A DNA stretch of 64,000 bases, from positions 620,001 through 684,000 of the forward strand of contig JAWRVZ010000181.1 of NCBI GenBank assembly GCA_037043235.1, in the 5' to 3' direction. The notes beneath the pieces were generated by a model. The model saw nothing but the letters and a program-made list of their open reading frames with translations, was not told the DNA's origin and made no database searches. Positions 10,426 to 23,000 of the stretch are shown one piece after another (the stretch's first letter is position 1; the number at the start of each line of letters is the position of its first letter). A program made the position numbers and the translations under genes. This DNA is from Rhodeus uyekii (Eukaryota > Chordata > Actinopteri > Cypriniformes > Acheilognathidae).

Positions 10426-12365
10426 TTTTTTTTTTGTATTTCTAACCATTTACAAAAAATGGCATATTGATTTATATTCATAGGGAAAATGTTGGAATTC
10501 ATAATTTAAGTTTAACTGTTACTTGCACAACACAACATTTATACAGGTTAATACATAAATAATCTGACAACAGTTCAATCAAGATATTCCTACTATCAAT
10601 CAAACCATGTGAATGTCAAGCATAATACCCGGATTGAATACAGAGGCTTTGAAATATGATGCTTCTCTCTCACCTCACAGTCATTAGTGCCACATTTAAA
10701 GCGGATGTTAGACTTGTTAAAACCATTTTAAGCTATGCCATTTACCACCCAGGAGACACAAGGTCACAAAGCCTGGAATTCCAAAATGTCTCATCAACCC
10801 CACACCCTGTCCATTTATCATTTCACTGTATTTGCCAACTCATTTAAAATAATTCAGGAACTTCATGCACCTCGTTTTATGTGGATAAAGGATCAGAGAG
10901 TTTCAACATAAAATGCATCGTCACTCTCATCTCCTCTCTTAGACAGGGAATACGGTCTAATAAGAGCAATATGGCCTTTGAAAAGTGAGATGGAATTTCT
11001 GACGAGGATAAAGCTTTCATTGGCCAACACTTCCCAAATTCCCTGGACTACACGTGGAAAATAGAGTCAGGAGTGAGTAACAGCAACAAATGCGGGTTAT
11101 TGATAAAGGACCTTGTGATGCCAGGGAAACATTTGTCTTTTTCCACACATGACATGCTGTGTACAAGCTATGTTTATGTTGTGAGCTCTCTGTAACACAC
11201 TAGATGGCAGACTATGCTTCTTGAATAACACCAGAAAGCTCTCACCAAAGAACAGTCTTTTTGAAGTAGACTTAATGCATGTGGATCATTCAACGACTAA
11301 AATTTACATAAAAAATAGTGTGGTTACTGGAGACCATGGACACACACACACACATACATACACACAAACTTCCAAAGAGAAGTCATAGTAAATTATAAAT
11401 GAATATTTCACTCACTCTCTTCAGGTCTGGCTAGTGATTATCTGAGAATTTAATGCATGGGAACATGAGTCCTTGTGTCTGTTGTTGCCACCTTATTGCA
11501 AGCACTCTCTGCTCAGATTATCTAGTTGTAGTGCTTACTGAGACTTTCCATTCCCCTTTTGTCTTGTGCTCTTCTCTTGTTCCCTTCTACTCACTCCCAC
11601 CAGCTGCAAAAATACCCACCACCATCAGAACTCAGTGACATGGATCTTGCTAAAACACTAAATCACAGAGACCAACGACTGCCAAAATCAAAGGTTTTCC
11701 TTCAATATAAACACTTTCCTTTTTTGGATAGCCGTAAACGTTCCAGGTGCCGTGAAGAGGAGATCTCTAGCACAAACTATGGAAGAGAATGTTTTTACTT
11801 GTTCTAAAAATACACAGGCTAATTTCAAATAAACATAGATGACCCTCAAATAAACCATATGTGCACCACTGATTTTATGCATCACAACAAATTCTGTGGG
11901 CATCTAAGCAGGTTAATGTGACCGTGGCTATGACAAGACAAGGTCCATTATGAGATGAGAGTCCATTAAAACACTGCTCCCTTCAGCACTCAGCGAGCTG
12001 ATAAAATCATCCATTAACACTGCTCAATGACAAATGCAGTTTCTGAATTCAGCAAGCCTGTGTTCATTGTCTCTTAATAAGCACTTGTGCTAAGCTTTGG
12101 GCATTAAAAGAAACATTGCTCTTGATTACTCAAATACAAGGCACATGAGTTGTCTGGAAGGTTTCGTAACTCCATGATAAATTAGATTTTTGCGTTTCAC
12201 GCAGTTCACGGGATAATGGGTAATCTCATGGATAACAACTTCCAGACAGCATGTTAAAGTGAAGGGCTCTGCCTGACTACTGGACACCCTCATGACAGTC
12301 TGCCAGAACAAAAAAAGGCACTTATGTAACCATATACAGTCTGTATGTACCATGAAAACCATAAT
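10426..12365. other. ppp2r3a large intron, no gene seen
   Basis: Non-coding. A (CA)n tract occurs at 11340-11366. Open frames at 11453-11903 are not protein-like. Confidence 0.6.
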
Positions 12366-12522
12366 ACATTTTGTTTAGGATCCTTTGATGAATAAAATGC
12401 TTGAAATAGAAATCATGTAACATTATAAATGCCTTTATATTTGTGATCAATTTAATGGATCCTTGCTGAATAAAGGTATTAATTTCTTGCAATAAAAAAT
12501 AATAACCCCAAACCTTTTGCAT
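12366..12522 (+). repeat. GTTCAAA-GTTTGGGGT interspersed repeat, right-end fragment
   Basis: Contains GGATCCTTTGATGAATAAAA, TAACATTATAAATGCCTTTA, GATCAATTTAATGGATCCTT and a terminal AACCCCAAACCTTTTGCATG. These follow one another in the order of the right half of the family and end at its inverted right terminus. Same orientation as the copies at 5690, 30600, 32560 and 34608. Confidence 0.65.
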
Positions 12523-14445
12523 GTACGTATTTTTGGCTTTCATCACATCCGTGAGTTATTAATTCATTTTATTTTTATTCAGGCAAATAGTGCATTTGCC
12601 TGAAGTATTTCTGAACAATTTCACAACAATGTGCCATCCAATTTCCAGAGATATTTCAGTGCAGTCAGAATTATAAATTAGCCTGAGGGTTTAGTTTCAT
12701 AGATTCACAGAAAAGCTGCTTAAGATGGCTGAAGACGTGATTCAATTAAATTCTCTGACAAAAGCCATCTCATTTTAATGAACTCAATACATAATTAATC
12801 AAACACAAAATGAACCACTTGTGTCTTAATATTTTTTTAAACAAATAGTGATGTAAATGTAAACTCATAGATACTGTATATATATATCTCACACAACACA
12901 CAGACAGCACTCTGGTCTTCCTGTAAAAGATCTCACAAAACTATCTGACAAATAGCTGTAAAAGTCACAAGAAACCTGGTTGATTAAAATCCATCCCATC
13001 AGACCATTAGAAAACAAAATATCTTGAGACTATGAATGAGCAACAGTTTCATTGTTGAAAAAATAGGAAGCCTCTGTTCAGTGCTGACGGTCATGGTACA
13101 GGAAGTAACACAGAGCTCCTGTTTTTCATCTGTCAAATCCCCATGGCAGCTCAAGGACTTGAGCAGCCCCCAACACAAATGGAGGCTTAAGTACCATATT
13201 AGCACATCTCCTCAGACATCCTAAACCCTGGGAAAAAAAATCCCAAGGGCCGGGACAAAAGTTTTGTCATCACTTGGAGGTCTCTATCAGTGCTTTGACT
13301 GATACACACTGCTGTTTGAAGAGTTTGTTGTCTTGTTGCCATAAACTTTTATGTTGTCTTGTACCAGAGCTATAGATTCTTCCATTACGTTTTGTCTTTT
13401 TGTATTGGAAACCGTTCACAAATAGCAACAGGCAGCGATTCACAGGAGGATGTTGCACATAAGGGGGTTTCTTGGCTCAAACCTTAGCTGTGACTTAATT
13501 TCCTCTCAGTGCAGGATAGCTATACGGGTGATGTAATTCCCTGCTGACCCTATGCAAACAATCTGAGCAAATAACGAGGACACAAAAAACGTACAAGCAC
13601 CCTCACTCACTCACTCAATTTTTTTAATTCCGTCCATGAGTTAGTGAGCAAAAACAACAACAACAACAAAAAGCACTGTCATTTGTGTTAAAAACTTGAG
13701 CAATTCGGACTGTGATAGACTGAAATATACTTTGAAAAACTAATTGACTACAAGGTGTATAAACCAAGTTTAGAGGTATGCAAAGTGAACTGTGGGAAAA
13801 AAATTCTAATTATCATTAACATACAGATGTTTTCCCTTGGTTTGTCACTCACTCACTTTTTCAACCTGTTCCTTGTTTATCAGTCTCCTGTTGCTCTTGG
13901 TTCAATGCAGGTGAGTTAATTTCAGTAGTTTGCTCATTCTCTCTCGAAAAAAAAGAAGGAAAAATCATCAACAATTCACTGTGCATGACCAAAGCTCTGC
14001 TCTATAGTCATTTTAACCATGTTTATGAGAATTCATAAAGTTTCAGCTATCTGTCGATGTTAACGATGTTAAGCGTTTGAATGAAGATGAGGATTTAATA
14101 TGGGTTGGGTTTCAATGGTGCAAAATACTGAGATGGCTAAACCAGTAACATGTTTTTAATTACAGTACAGTAAGAAATAGAGTTTGTAGGATTGTGTCCT
14201 TGATAGGAAATATCATAATATAATTATAGAATTAGAATTACCTGTGAAAAGTCAGCTGTCAAAGACATTTTAACATAACCAGAACTTTACAGGACGATCA
14301 AAAAGTGGGGTATATAAAGCGAGATAGGATGAAAAACTTACAAACTAACAGAAGAACATCAAAACTAAAAAAAAATTTTTTTTTAAATGGCAAAAGCACA
14401 AAATGACTAAAACGTCACTTAAAAACTGAAAATATATTTATAAAA
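12523..14445. other. ppp2r3a large intron, no feature seen
   Basis: AT-rich non-coding sequence with no element I recognise. Confidence 0.6.
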
Positions 14446-14610
14446 GAGCGTTCCTGTTGCTCAATCAGTAGAGCATTGGTGTTTACATTACCAAGGCCAT
14501 GGGTTCAATCCCAGGGAAAGAAAGAACTGATTCAATGTGTTCCTTGAATGTAAGTCAATGTAAGTCGCATTGAATAAAAGTGTCTGCCAAATGCATAAAT
14601 GTAAATGTAC
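14446..14610 (+). repeat. tRNA-derived SINE, near complete
   Basis: The head has an A-box region TTGCTCAATCAGTAGAGCAT and a B-box GGGTTCAATCCCAGGG at tRNA-like spacing. The body continues to TAAGTCGCATTGAATAAAAG, then GTGTCTGCCAAATGCATAAA and a TGTAAATGTA tail. This is the tRNA-headed SINE with a TCTGCCAAATGCATAAATG tail that is common in cypriniform fishes. A diverged partner lies at 20957 on the other strand. Confidence 0.8.
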
Positions 14611-17600
14611 AGCTAATGTAAAATATGAATGTTACAATAGTATATAAATAACAAACAGCTGGCTCAGAACAATGTTTTGGTGATGCCTTGATTGAGTGTC
14701 GCTCTCACACACTCACTCAGAAGTCAGTTCTTGTTTTCTAAATGCTCAATTCCAGAAAAACATGAGGGCACTCCGTAGCTTCTCTAAACTTCATAAAACA
14801 GTAGTGTCACGTCGACTCGCTCTCAAATGCGACCTGGCCAGTGGTGACCCAATGTGGTGTGTCTGTGGCTCTGAGTATGACTAGTTGGCCTGAGCTCAAG
14901 GAAGAGATCCTTCTGATTTATATTGACTGTAACACTCTTATTGCCAAGCAGGGTGTTCCCTGTCACCATGGAGATTAACAGCACTTCCTGACAGGTGCAG
15001 TGAAGGACATATTGCCTTGTCTGCACCATGTGGTCCAAGGTCTACAGTCCAACATGGAGAGAGCTGTCTCTAGGCAAATAGAGGGAAGTTTTGAAATTTG
15101 AACATGGAATTGCAGTACAAAACCATATGTGATTAGGTTAAGCTAAGGCACTAAGAGTGCTGAAATAGCACCGCACCATTAATATTTCATTGTTATTCTC
15201 ACACAAACATGCCCGATATTAAAATTTCACATTATTTTGTCTTTTTTTGAAAATTTAAAATTTTATTCAAATGCATTGGGGTTTTTTTGGAGGTGGGGGT
15301 GTTTTCTGATTTTCATAATTTTTAAAGGTTTTTGGTCACCAAATATAACAAAGTATGTGCAAAGGCTAGTGGCTACAACTAATTTCATAAGCCACTGAAA
15401 ACTAAAAATTATCTTCACAATCGCCTGCATTAAGCATTTATGCGCATGTGAAACTAAGAAACACAGAGAGGCAGTAAATAAGCAATCTCAAGAGAGAAGT
15501 ATTAGCCCGAGCATCCAGAGCTACAGATTATCCTGTCAGCTCTGAGACAGAGGCAAGGAGGCCCAAACCCGTTTGAGCGTCCACTTTCAACCTCACCTGC
15601 TGTTTGGTCTAGTAATGAGCCATGAGACAGAAAAAGACACAAACAAAAAGACCACACTCAGGTCCTGTAGCAATGCACAACAGCAACTGTTAGATCTGGA
15701 GCTTGTTCCCTAGATGCTGAGATGTTGACAGATGAGCCACATCTTTATCCATTCAGTGCTTTTGTGTTCGTGATGACACACGCAGGAACTAAATGAGATG
15801 AAACGAGCAAAGCACACTGCAGGTGCACTGTTAAAAACAAGACCCTAGATTCCCATCGTAAACAGCAAACAGGTATGACACAACTGCTTAGAGGGAGAAT
15901 GCATGGGTCTAATGTTTCCGCTGCCTTGTTTATCTCTGTGATTGGCAGCTTTGTGTTTAAATGGAGCAATGGGCAGGGCTCCTGGCGTAGCGCTCTTATT
16001 TTTATTGCTCCCTCGGGTGCCAGAGAGGTGATCGGGTTAGCAGAAAGCTATTCCCAAACTTAGCCGTGACCCCCACGGCAACACTGGGTCCGTTTTCCTT
16101 CTGGCGACAGCCAGTCTCTTAGCGGAATGAACTAGTAGGCGGGGAGTAAGCTGATTTAGTCTTCTTGACACCTTTGTCTGTGGATGACAAGGAGGAGGAG
16201 AAGTGCCCTAGGCAAATCAACACCATTAACAGTGTCTGTGCCAAAATCCCTGCTGCCTGCTCTTGCTATGACCTATCAGTGCTCTCGAAAAAGGACTACG
16301 TGTCCTCCACACCAACTGCATGGCTACAGTATCACAACTCAGTCCCAAAATAACATATGGACCAATGAGAGACAGTTACTGGGAAACGTGCATTTTTTGA
16401 AAACATGTATGTTTTCTTACTAAACATCTCACAATCGTATCTTTGAACCTAAGCTAATGTTTAAAGAATGACATGCATACTTTAAATGTGCACTAATTCA
16501 ACCTTGTTCAAGATAAAACCTCTAATGTCTTGGGGGAAGTATAAATGTGCTAGTTTATCTGACCCATGTCTACAAAACCTAAATCATCAGCCATCCGGAC
16601 ATTTTTCTATAGGTTTAGGGTGTGTACGTGTGTGTTTATGCGCAAGTATGCGACTCATCCAACCTTAAGGGTTCTTAGTTATGCGTTGAGCAAGTACAGA
16701 AATAGAATTGGAGGAGGAGCCCCATTATTAAGGGGGTTCCACTCTTGACACATGTCATGGCAACGTCATAAATAGCAGGCCCGAGATAGAACCTGATCTT
16801 GGTATTGGTTTACAAAGCCAGGAAAATAAACAAGAGAAGATTTAACAGTGAGAGAAAAAGAGAAAAAGGGTGGGAGAGAGGTAGAACACAGGACACCAGG
16901 ACAACCCTATAGAGAGCTGAGACTTGAAGCACTAAAATGCAGTCTTGAGACTTGCACTACATGACACTTAAGGCTTCTTGGGAGAATTTAGAATTGTCAT
17001 TCAACTCCATGCAGCTTTCACACCTTTTTACACATACCGGTATTTCAAATGGTGTTGAGAGCTGAAGTACTTTTAGTATGTGCCAGGGTCTCACCCAAGA
17101 ACCCTAAACTAGAGTATATCAGACTATGCTTTCTTCTCCCTAACATGATTGATCTACAAGTAAAAAGGACTAAAGTTGACAGCCAGCTCCAAAATAGACA
17201 TTGTACCGACCTCACATTTACTGCAACAAGCTTTTATGCAGCCTGCTACATTTCTCAGGGGTGAGAGGATAAGACTATCAGATACTTTTAACAAAAATAT
17301 ATACCATATAGTTTGGACATCAACCTGGGAAATTACTAAGATTTAAAATTAAATTATAATAAAACACATGATCAATGGACTAAACTGCAAAATGAAAGCC
17401 TCATCACTGCTTATGATGACAAATTTCACTTTCCCTAAAAAAAGCTTTTTCCCCAGTTCATGCACATGCCACAGCATTTCAGAGAGGAAATTTGATTTAA
17501 TGGTTACTGTTTATGCAAGCTATAATTTTGTGCTTCAGCTAATGGTAAAATGGATTTTCCACTTCCATTATTTCTATAAGCTATACACAGTTCTGCTCAT

Positions 17601-18050
17601 TGGTTATATTATAAATACCCATTGGAGAAAAGGAAAGTTTTTTTTTTTGTCTTCCATTAAAAAAAGAAAAATCTGAATTTAACAAAATTATCCTGAACAA
17701 CTATACATGTCCTCGGTTCTTAATATTATAATATTATGTTTTGCCTTCTTGAGTATCAAATACTGTTCGTAGTAATTCTAGTTGTGTATAAGTCTCTGGT
17801 TTGCCTTGAAGCTGCTTACTGAAAGTCCTAGCATGCTCTGCATTTTTCTTCATCCCCAAAGTAGCTCAATGAGGTTGAAATTCAGCTATGCTCAAACAGG
17901 CAACATCGATGTTTCATATAAATTATAGTTATTACTGTTATTTCTTCTCATTTTTATATGTATTTCTTTTTAAAAAGGCACACATTGCACAGATTCTGCA
18001 AGAGTTGTTAATTAAAAAACCTTTCATAGACCTAGTTTTGATGAACTCAC
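14611..18050. other. ppp2r3a large intron, no gene seen
   Basis: Non-coding up to the GTGAGT donor at 18050. Open frames at 15745-16748 and 17368-17676 have no recognisable protein content. Confidence 0.6.
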
Positions 18051-20165
18051 CCTGATGACTTCAGGCGTCTGTTGAATGAGAAGTGTTGAGCCTGTGTCCC
18101 TCACAGCAGAAACAGGTGATTGTATGGCAGCAAGTGCACTTAATGGTGTTGGTGTAGGTGCAGTCTCAGATGAAGGTACAGGAGGTGGAAGTGGAGTCAC
18201 CTCTGCTTTAGTGCTGGCCAGCGTGTCCTGGAGAAGACGCATGACCTCTCGCTCCTTAGACTGAGTTCCTCTCCCAGCTCCACTCTCCACCAGCTCCTGA
18301 GCAAAACTCTCAATGCTCTCAAGAATCCTGAGTAGCAGAGCTCCATCATCCTCTTCAGCAGTCTCACCCCCTGGCTCAGGTGACTTGACCGAGGGTCCAG
18401 ATAAACCTGCCACAGGTAGATCTTTAGCCACTGAGTTACCAATTAAATGTTGGGGAGAACCTGTCTGCTGGGCACAGTTTTTAAGTTTAGGGGGCAGTGG
18501 AGGCTCCTTTTGCATGTTCTGGGAAAGGCACTCCAGGTCCATCAAAAGTTTATCAATGTCATCAGCTCCCCCTTTATTAATGTGTGAGACTGACCTTGAG
18601 AACAATCTGGAATCTGTGTTTTTTGGCAAGTACATCTGGTTGACAGTTGAGTCGTTTTTAGGCTTGAACACAGTACCATTTCTGCTAAGCTCATGGAGTT
18701 TATCTGAAACACCACCACTAGGCTCAGAGTAGCCAGTGGTTCTTTTGGAGTAAGATCTGGGCTCCGAAAGGCTACAGCTGTGCTTCCCATCCCCTCTAAC
18801 TGCCCTGTCAGGTATCCTTCCCACATCTAAATCCTCCTCCTCAATATACAGAGCCTCCATGGCATCCTTACAAAGACTTTCGCTACTGCTAGACAAGAGA
18901 GAGTTTGTGGAAGAGAATGTGTCCGGTCGGCTGGTTGAGACTGTGTGGTGGCAGTTATAAGGTGTTGATCCACTACTGGAAGCTGAAGGGAAATGTGGGA
19001 ACCCATTAGTTGATGAAGGTGAACGTGCTGACAAACCAGTGAGGCTCTGAATGGCTTTCACGTTGCCTGCAAGATCCCTAGAGCTATCTGGAGGTTCTGG
19101 CTGGGAGGGTTTAGTCCGAGGCTTCGTGGGCGGAGGAGACTGAACAACGTCCTCATATCTCGGAGGTTGCTCATTGCCAAAGATAGGGGAGAAGGGGATT
19201 TGCTGCAGTCCGTGTATGCTGTTAACTAGTTCAGCAAGCTCGCTGTGCTCCTGCCTTACACTTTGCCCCTGTTCCAGCTCAAGAGGAAGCCTCTTGAGAT
19301 AGTTGGAGAGACGAGCCATTACATTTTTATAAATGACTTCAGGATTCCCAGAGTCGTCACTGTTTCCACCCATTGACTTTCTTTTGATGCACTGTTTGAT
19401 GATGTCTGTGCACTTCTTCAGATCTTCAGAGCACTTGAGGAGAATGTCCAAACAGGCTTTAATGTCCTCTCCTGATGCACTGCTATCAGCCTTGGTCTTC
19501 TCAAGTATGCGGGTAATCAGATTCTCCTCGGTGAGGCTGTTCAGATAGAGCGTGGCTACATTGTTTAGGTTCTGCTCCAGGGATGCGCTGCGACTTAGCT
19601 TATGCTCTTCGAGTACAGATTTCTGAAACAGGCCAAATGGAGGACAGTTCTCGTCATTGCCTGTGAACTGGCCGTAGATGATGTCTAGATCAGTGGATCT
19701 CCTGCTGAAGGAGTCTGGTCGAACTTTACGGCCCTTTCTGAAAGTCACATGACTGGTGGAGTATTTGATTTTCTCAAATGAAAATTCCTTTATTTTCCCG
19801 CTGGCAAGGTTAATGGCTTCCCCTGTAATATCCTTGAGGCTTGCTGAGCTTTGGATTGCAGATCCTTTCTTGATTTTGGGGACGACCTGGTGGTAGTCGT
19901 CACAGAAGCCCCCAGACCCGGTGTTGCTGTTCTCCAATGTTTTAGATTCAAGAATAGTGATGGGACGGTCAGAACGGTTTCTGGATATGTGGGAATCAAA
20001 AAGTTCTGCACAAGTGCTGCGGTGAGCCACAGTGCAGTTCAGTCCATGTTTTAGTGCACCACAGGGTCCATTACAGTAGTGTACAGTGTGCTGGACACGA
20101 CGGTCAATCACAACGCTGTTATAACAGTTTATGCTACTGACCACTATGCGATAGGTAGCCGCCAT
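18051..20165 (-). CDS. ppp2r3a: ppp2r3a PR130-specific large first coding exon
   Basis: An uninterrupted 705-codon frame runs from ATG at 20165 (MAATYRIVVSS, matching the PR130 start that I recall) to LLIQQTPEVIR, where an AGG/GTGAGT donor follows at 18050; the eight further codons before the stop are intronic. The exon ends in phase 0. Visible segments: a conserved N-terminal block at residues 1-50; GKIKEFSFEKIK near 123-134; a helical cysteine-containing block near 212-263 (ENLITRILEK, then DIKACLDILLKCSEDLKKC); a PPxY motif PPRY at 334-337; proline-rich stretches near 343-360 and 554-560; a serine-rich linker near 390-430; and an acidic helical block near 604-627 (LLLRILESIESFAQELVES). This N terminus targets PR130-containing PP2A; LPP is a known PR130 partner (family knowledge). 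An in-line TTTCAG acceptor at 20180 would leave a 14-base 5' UTR in this exon. Confidence 0.96.
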
Positions 20166-20561
20166 GGTCTTTGTTTACTCTGAAAGTCTGTTTTGTGATA
20201 TAATGTTAGCCACTTAAAAACAATAAATGCTATAAAGACACATTTATATAAAATGTCAAAGTACATCAGTTCTAAAAAGCAAATAAAAGGTGCTTTTCTT
20301 AGTCTCAACTGCTGCTTGAGCTGATTCAAAGGAAAAAAAGGATTTCCATACCATTCCTTCAATGGTGCCCCATAGTTAAAGGGAAGTTGCACTATAACAT
20401 TTAGCATTTAGCAAAACTATCCATTCCTTAGCATGGGCCCCAATGGCCTAATGATAGGCCTGTGTGCAGTGCTCCAGATCATCCCTCCTGTGAACAGCCG
20501 AGGCCTGTGGGCATGAAGAAGTCCTCTGGCTCCCTCTCCAAAGCCACAACATACAGCCCAC

Positions 20562-20673
20562 CTGGTGACAGCCTTCCACTGATGTGTTGAGCAGATGTTC
20601 AACCTTTGCTCTCTTTCTTTGTCTTGCTTTACTGGCCTGAATCAGATGTTTGAGAGTCCAATGTGAAAGACAC
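20562..20673 (-). other. Candidate 5' UTR exon of the PR130 transcript
   Basis: On the minus strand a good acceptor (CTTTTTACTCACAG, AG at 20675-20674) and a fair donor (CACCAG/GTGGGC after 20562) bracket 112 bp of locally GC-richer sequence, 383 bp upstream of the acceptor of the large coding exon. It has no coding potential. The splice signals could arise by chance, so this is a guess based on signals and position only. Confidence 0.2.
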
Positions 20674-20956
20674 CTGTGAGTAAAAAGACAAAAGTGGGAT
20701 AGGGGGAGAGAGAAGGCACGTGTTTAGATCAATCAAAATACAGATAAGACCCTCTATGAGGCGCTAGGTTATGCCACTGCATCCTTGGGCTGATTGTGTA
20801 AGCTATAAACAACATGGCACTAACGGCCTGACTAACTATGCAAGTAGTAAATAACCACATACATGTTTCTCTTCTTCAGAGAACACAAGGAGAATGATAG
20901 AAGGTTGTTTCTGCTTCAGAGTGAAGTATATTATATTTGATAAAATTGTATAAAAT

Positions 20957-21079
20957 TATATTTACATTTATGCATTTGGCAGACCACAGCCACTTCCATT
21001 GCATTCAAACTACATTTTTTAATTCATGTATTGCTTGGTAATCCACTCCATAACCTTAGTGTTGCTAGTACCATGCTAT
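20957..21079 (-). repeat. tRNA-derived SINE, diverged copy
   Basis: Read on the minus strand it ends GTCTGCCAAATGCATAAATG then TAAAT, the same tail as the SINE at 14446. It begins with a decayed head (GCATGGTACTAGCAACAC, then AAGGTTATGGAGTGGATTAC). The B-box is mutated and the middle is shortened. Confidence 0.65.
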
Positions 21080-22060
21080 ACTGTTTTATATGGAAACAGT
21101 ATTTTTTAAGACAAAATGGTAACAACAACAAACAATTAATTGAACAAATTATTCTATCACTGAAGTGGTCAAAAAAGGAAAAGAATGATGCACAGTCCTG
21201 ACAGCAAAAGTGAGGCAGTCTCTTAAATGTTGTTTCTTTTAAAAACGATCACTGTGAAGATTTAATTGTCCTTGGTTAATTTGTTTAACATCTATATTTG
21301 TTGGCCTTTACATTTTTCTTAGGTACAACTAAATCACACAAAATGCTGAAAACTACAAAGTGCATAAGAGTGTTCAAGCAAACCACAAACTATCAAACAA
21401 GTATGAACCAAAAAATAAAGTGAAGTACTCTAATGCTGGTATGTGGTTATAAAAAAATACCTAAGCCTCAGGCATTTTAGGTCTCTTGTGTTATCAAATG
21501 TAGTTCTTAAGCCATCTTCAAAGGGGCCACACCAGTTGAAGCTGTTAAAGAGCTTGTGATGAAAGTACACAGACACTCTATTAGTATTCTTTGAAAACAC
21601 ACCATGCTCTGCCTCCCTTGCCTATAAAAGTGTGTTTACTCAAGGGAGAGCCGATCAAATACACAAATACCATAATTGAACAGTTGTACTAATAGCTTAG
21701 GTTTAATACTGAATCATTCCTTAGAAAAGAAGCAATCTTTCCAGCACTAACCAACAACAACCTATACACAAGAGAAGTCTTCCTGCTTGTATGAGCTACT
21801 AAAATCCTGTAAAAACTGTACTAAAGCAACTTTTAACACAAAATATTTAGTCCATCCCTTTAACAGATACAGTTCTCATTCTCAAACTTCTCCTGCAGTC
21901 CATTGAAAAATGACATCATATCAATATGGAGTGACATAAATAATTTCATGTCTCTATTGCCAACTCTCCTTCTCTGTAATAATTATTATGTACGCAGATG
22001 AGTCATTTTAAGGCTGAAGATATATTTATTTATTTTATACATATAAGAGAGTGAGCTCAT
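21080..22060. other. Upstream ppp2r3a region, no feature seen
   Basis: AT-rich, non-coding, no repeat recognised. Confidence 0.6.
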
Positions 22061-22062
22061 TA

Positions 22063-22807
22063 CAGTAGAACCCCGACTTACGAAACGCTCTACGTATGAA
22101 AAGTTCGACATACGATAAAAGATTTCGGGTTTTTTTCCGCCCGAGTTACGACAAAATGATCGAGATGCGAAAAACGAAATCTCGGCGAGGCGACAATTTC
22201 CGAGTTTTGTTTTGATATTCTCACTGATTTTGGTTCGGGTTGGATGAAGACTACAGTTTGTCCGGTCAGAACAATGATGTCTCACTCAGGGAATGATCCA
22301 AAACTGGTATTTATTAAAGGTGCATAGATCGATAAAACCTCAATAAACTATATGCAATCTTCAGCCGATCTCTTTAATCATCCATCAACTCTCTTCTGTC
22401 ACGACACTTCCTGAACTCCGAGGGAAAGTTTGGAATAGTCCATTTTGCACTGAATGACAGGGATGGCTGGAATAGTCCATGTAAGAAGGGGAACACTTTT
22501 TACAATCCTGCTCTCCTATTGGTCAGCATCGCTCCCACCAGCCTCTTCTGTTAGCATAAACTTTTTTCTAATCAGTAACCATGGATGTGAAGATTGTTGC
22601 TGAAGTCAAAGGGAAGAAGAGGGTGCTTTTCATTGAGCCGAAAAGGGAGATTGCTGAGAAGTATGAAGCTGGGATGCGCTTCATCCTTTGCTGAATATGG
22701 TGTTTTTGTAGAGCTTGGAACGGATTAGGCAATTAACATGTAAAAGCCTGACCGACATACGAAACCAGCCTCGGAACGGATTAATTTCGTAAGTCGGGGT
22801 TCTACTG
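22063..22807 (+). mobile_element. pogo/Tigger-type DNA transposon, internally deleted
   Basis: Perfect terminal inverted repeats of 23 bp, beginning CAGTAGAACCCCGACTTACG, lie at 22063-22085 and 22785-22807, and the element is flanked by TA on both sides (22061-22062 and 22808-22809). TA targets and CAGT termini fit the pogo branch of the Tc1/mariner superfamily. At 745 bp it is far shorter than an autonomous copy and keeps only a stub of transposase (22581-22694). The perfect TIRs suggest modest age. Confidence 0.85.
22581..22694 (+). pseudogene. Transposase N-terminal stub in the pogo-type element
   Basis: Thirty-seven codons start with ATG in good context and end in TGA. They include EIAEKYEAGM, resembling the start of the pogo/CENP-B helix-turn-helix that begins Tigger transposases (pattern similarity to K-x-E-I-I-x-x-x-E-x-G). 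The rest of the transposase, including the catalytic triad, is missing. Confidence 0.5.
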
Positions 22808-23000
22808 TATTAGCATGTCTCAATCAAAACTGTTCTCCATGGCCAAAGCAATATGCTCCTTCTCAAATTTATTTTATTTTTCTATCGACTTTCTCACTCC
22901 TTCTGGCTCTTTTGTTTTTCTTTCATTTTTTCTTCTTCTCACAGCAGGCCTCATTAAAGTCTTGTCTTTTCTGTGTCTCCGCAAAGTAACAGCAGAAAAC

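Larger units (their letters stand above)
75..20179 (-). other. ppp2r3a: ppp2r3a locus, 5' part (PP2A B'' alpha subunit)
   Basis: Four shared or PR130 exons and one alternative first exon are visible, all on the minus strand and all in consistent splice phase. PR130 reads 20165-18051, 1084-818, 364-261, 177-75; PR72 reads 2587-2456 and then the same three shared exons. Introns are 16,966 bp, 453 bp and 83 bp. The window holds about 863 residues of PR130; from memory the mammalian protein is about 1150 residues, so the EF-hand-rich C-terminal half lies to the left of position 1. B'' subunits bind the PP2A scaffold and catalytic subunits and direct the phosphatase to substrates in a calcium-sensitive way (family knowledge). 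The large intron carries several repeat insertions but no other gene that I can see. Confidence 0.95.

Noticed and set aside
18313..18732. 139-codon plus-strand frame inside the PR130 exon
   Set aside because: Antisense to the coding exon; its serine-rich content mirrors the complementary proline/serine codons.
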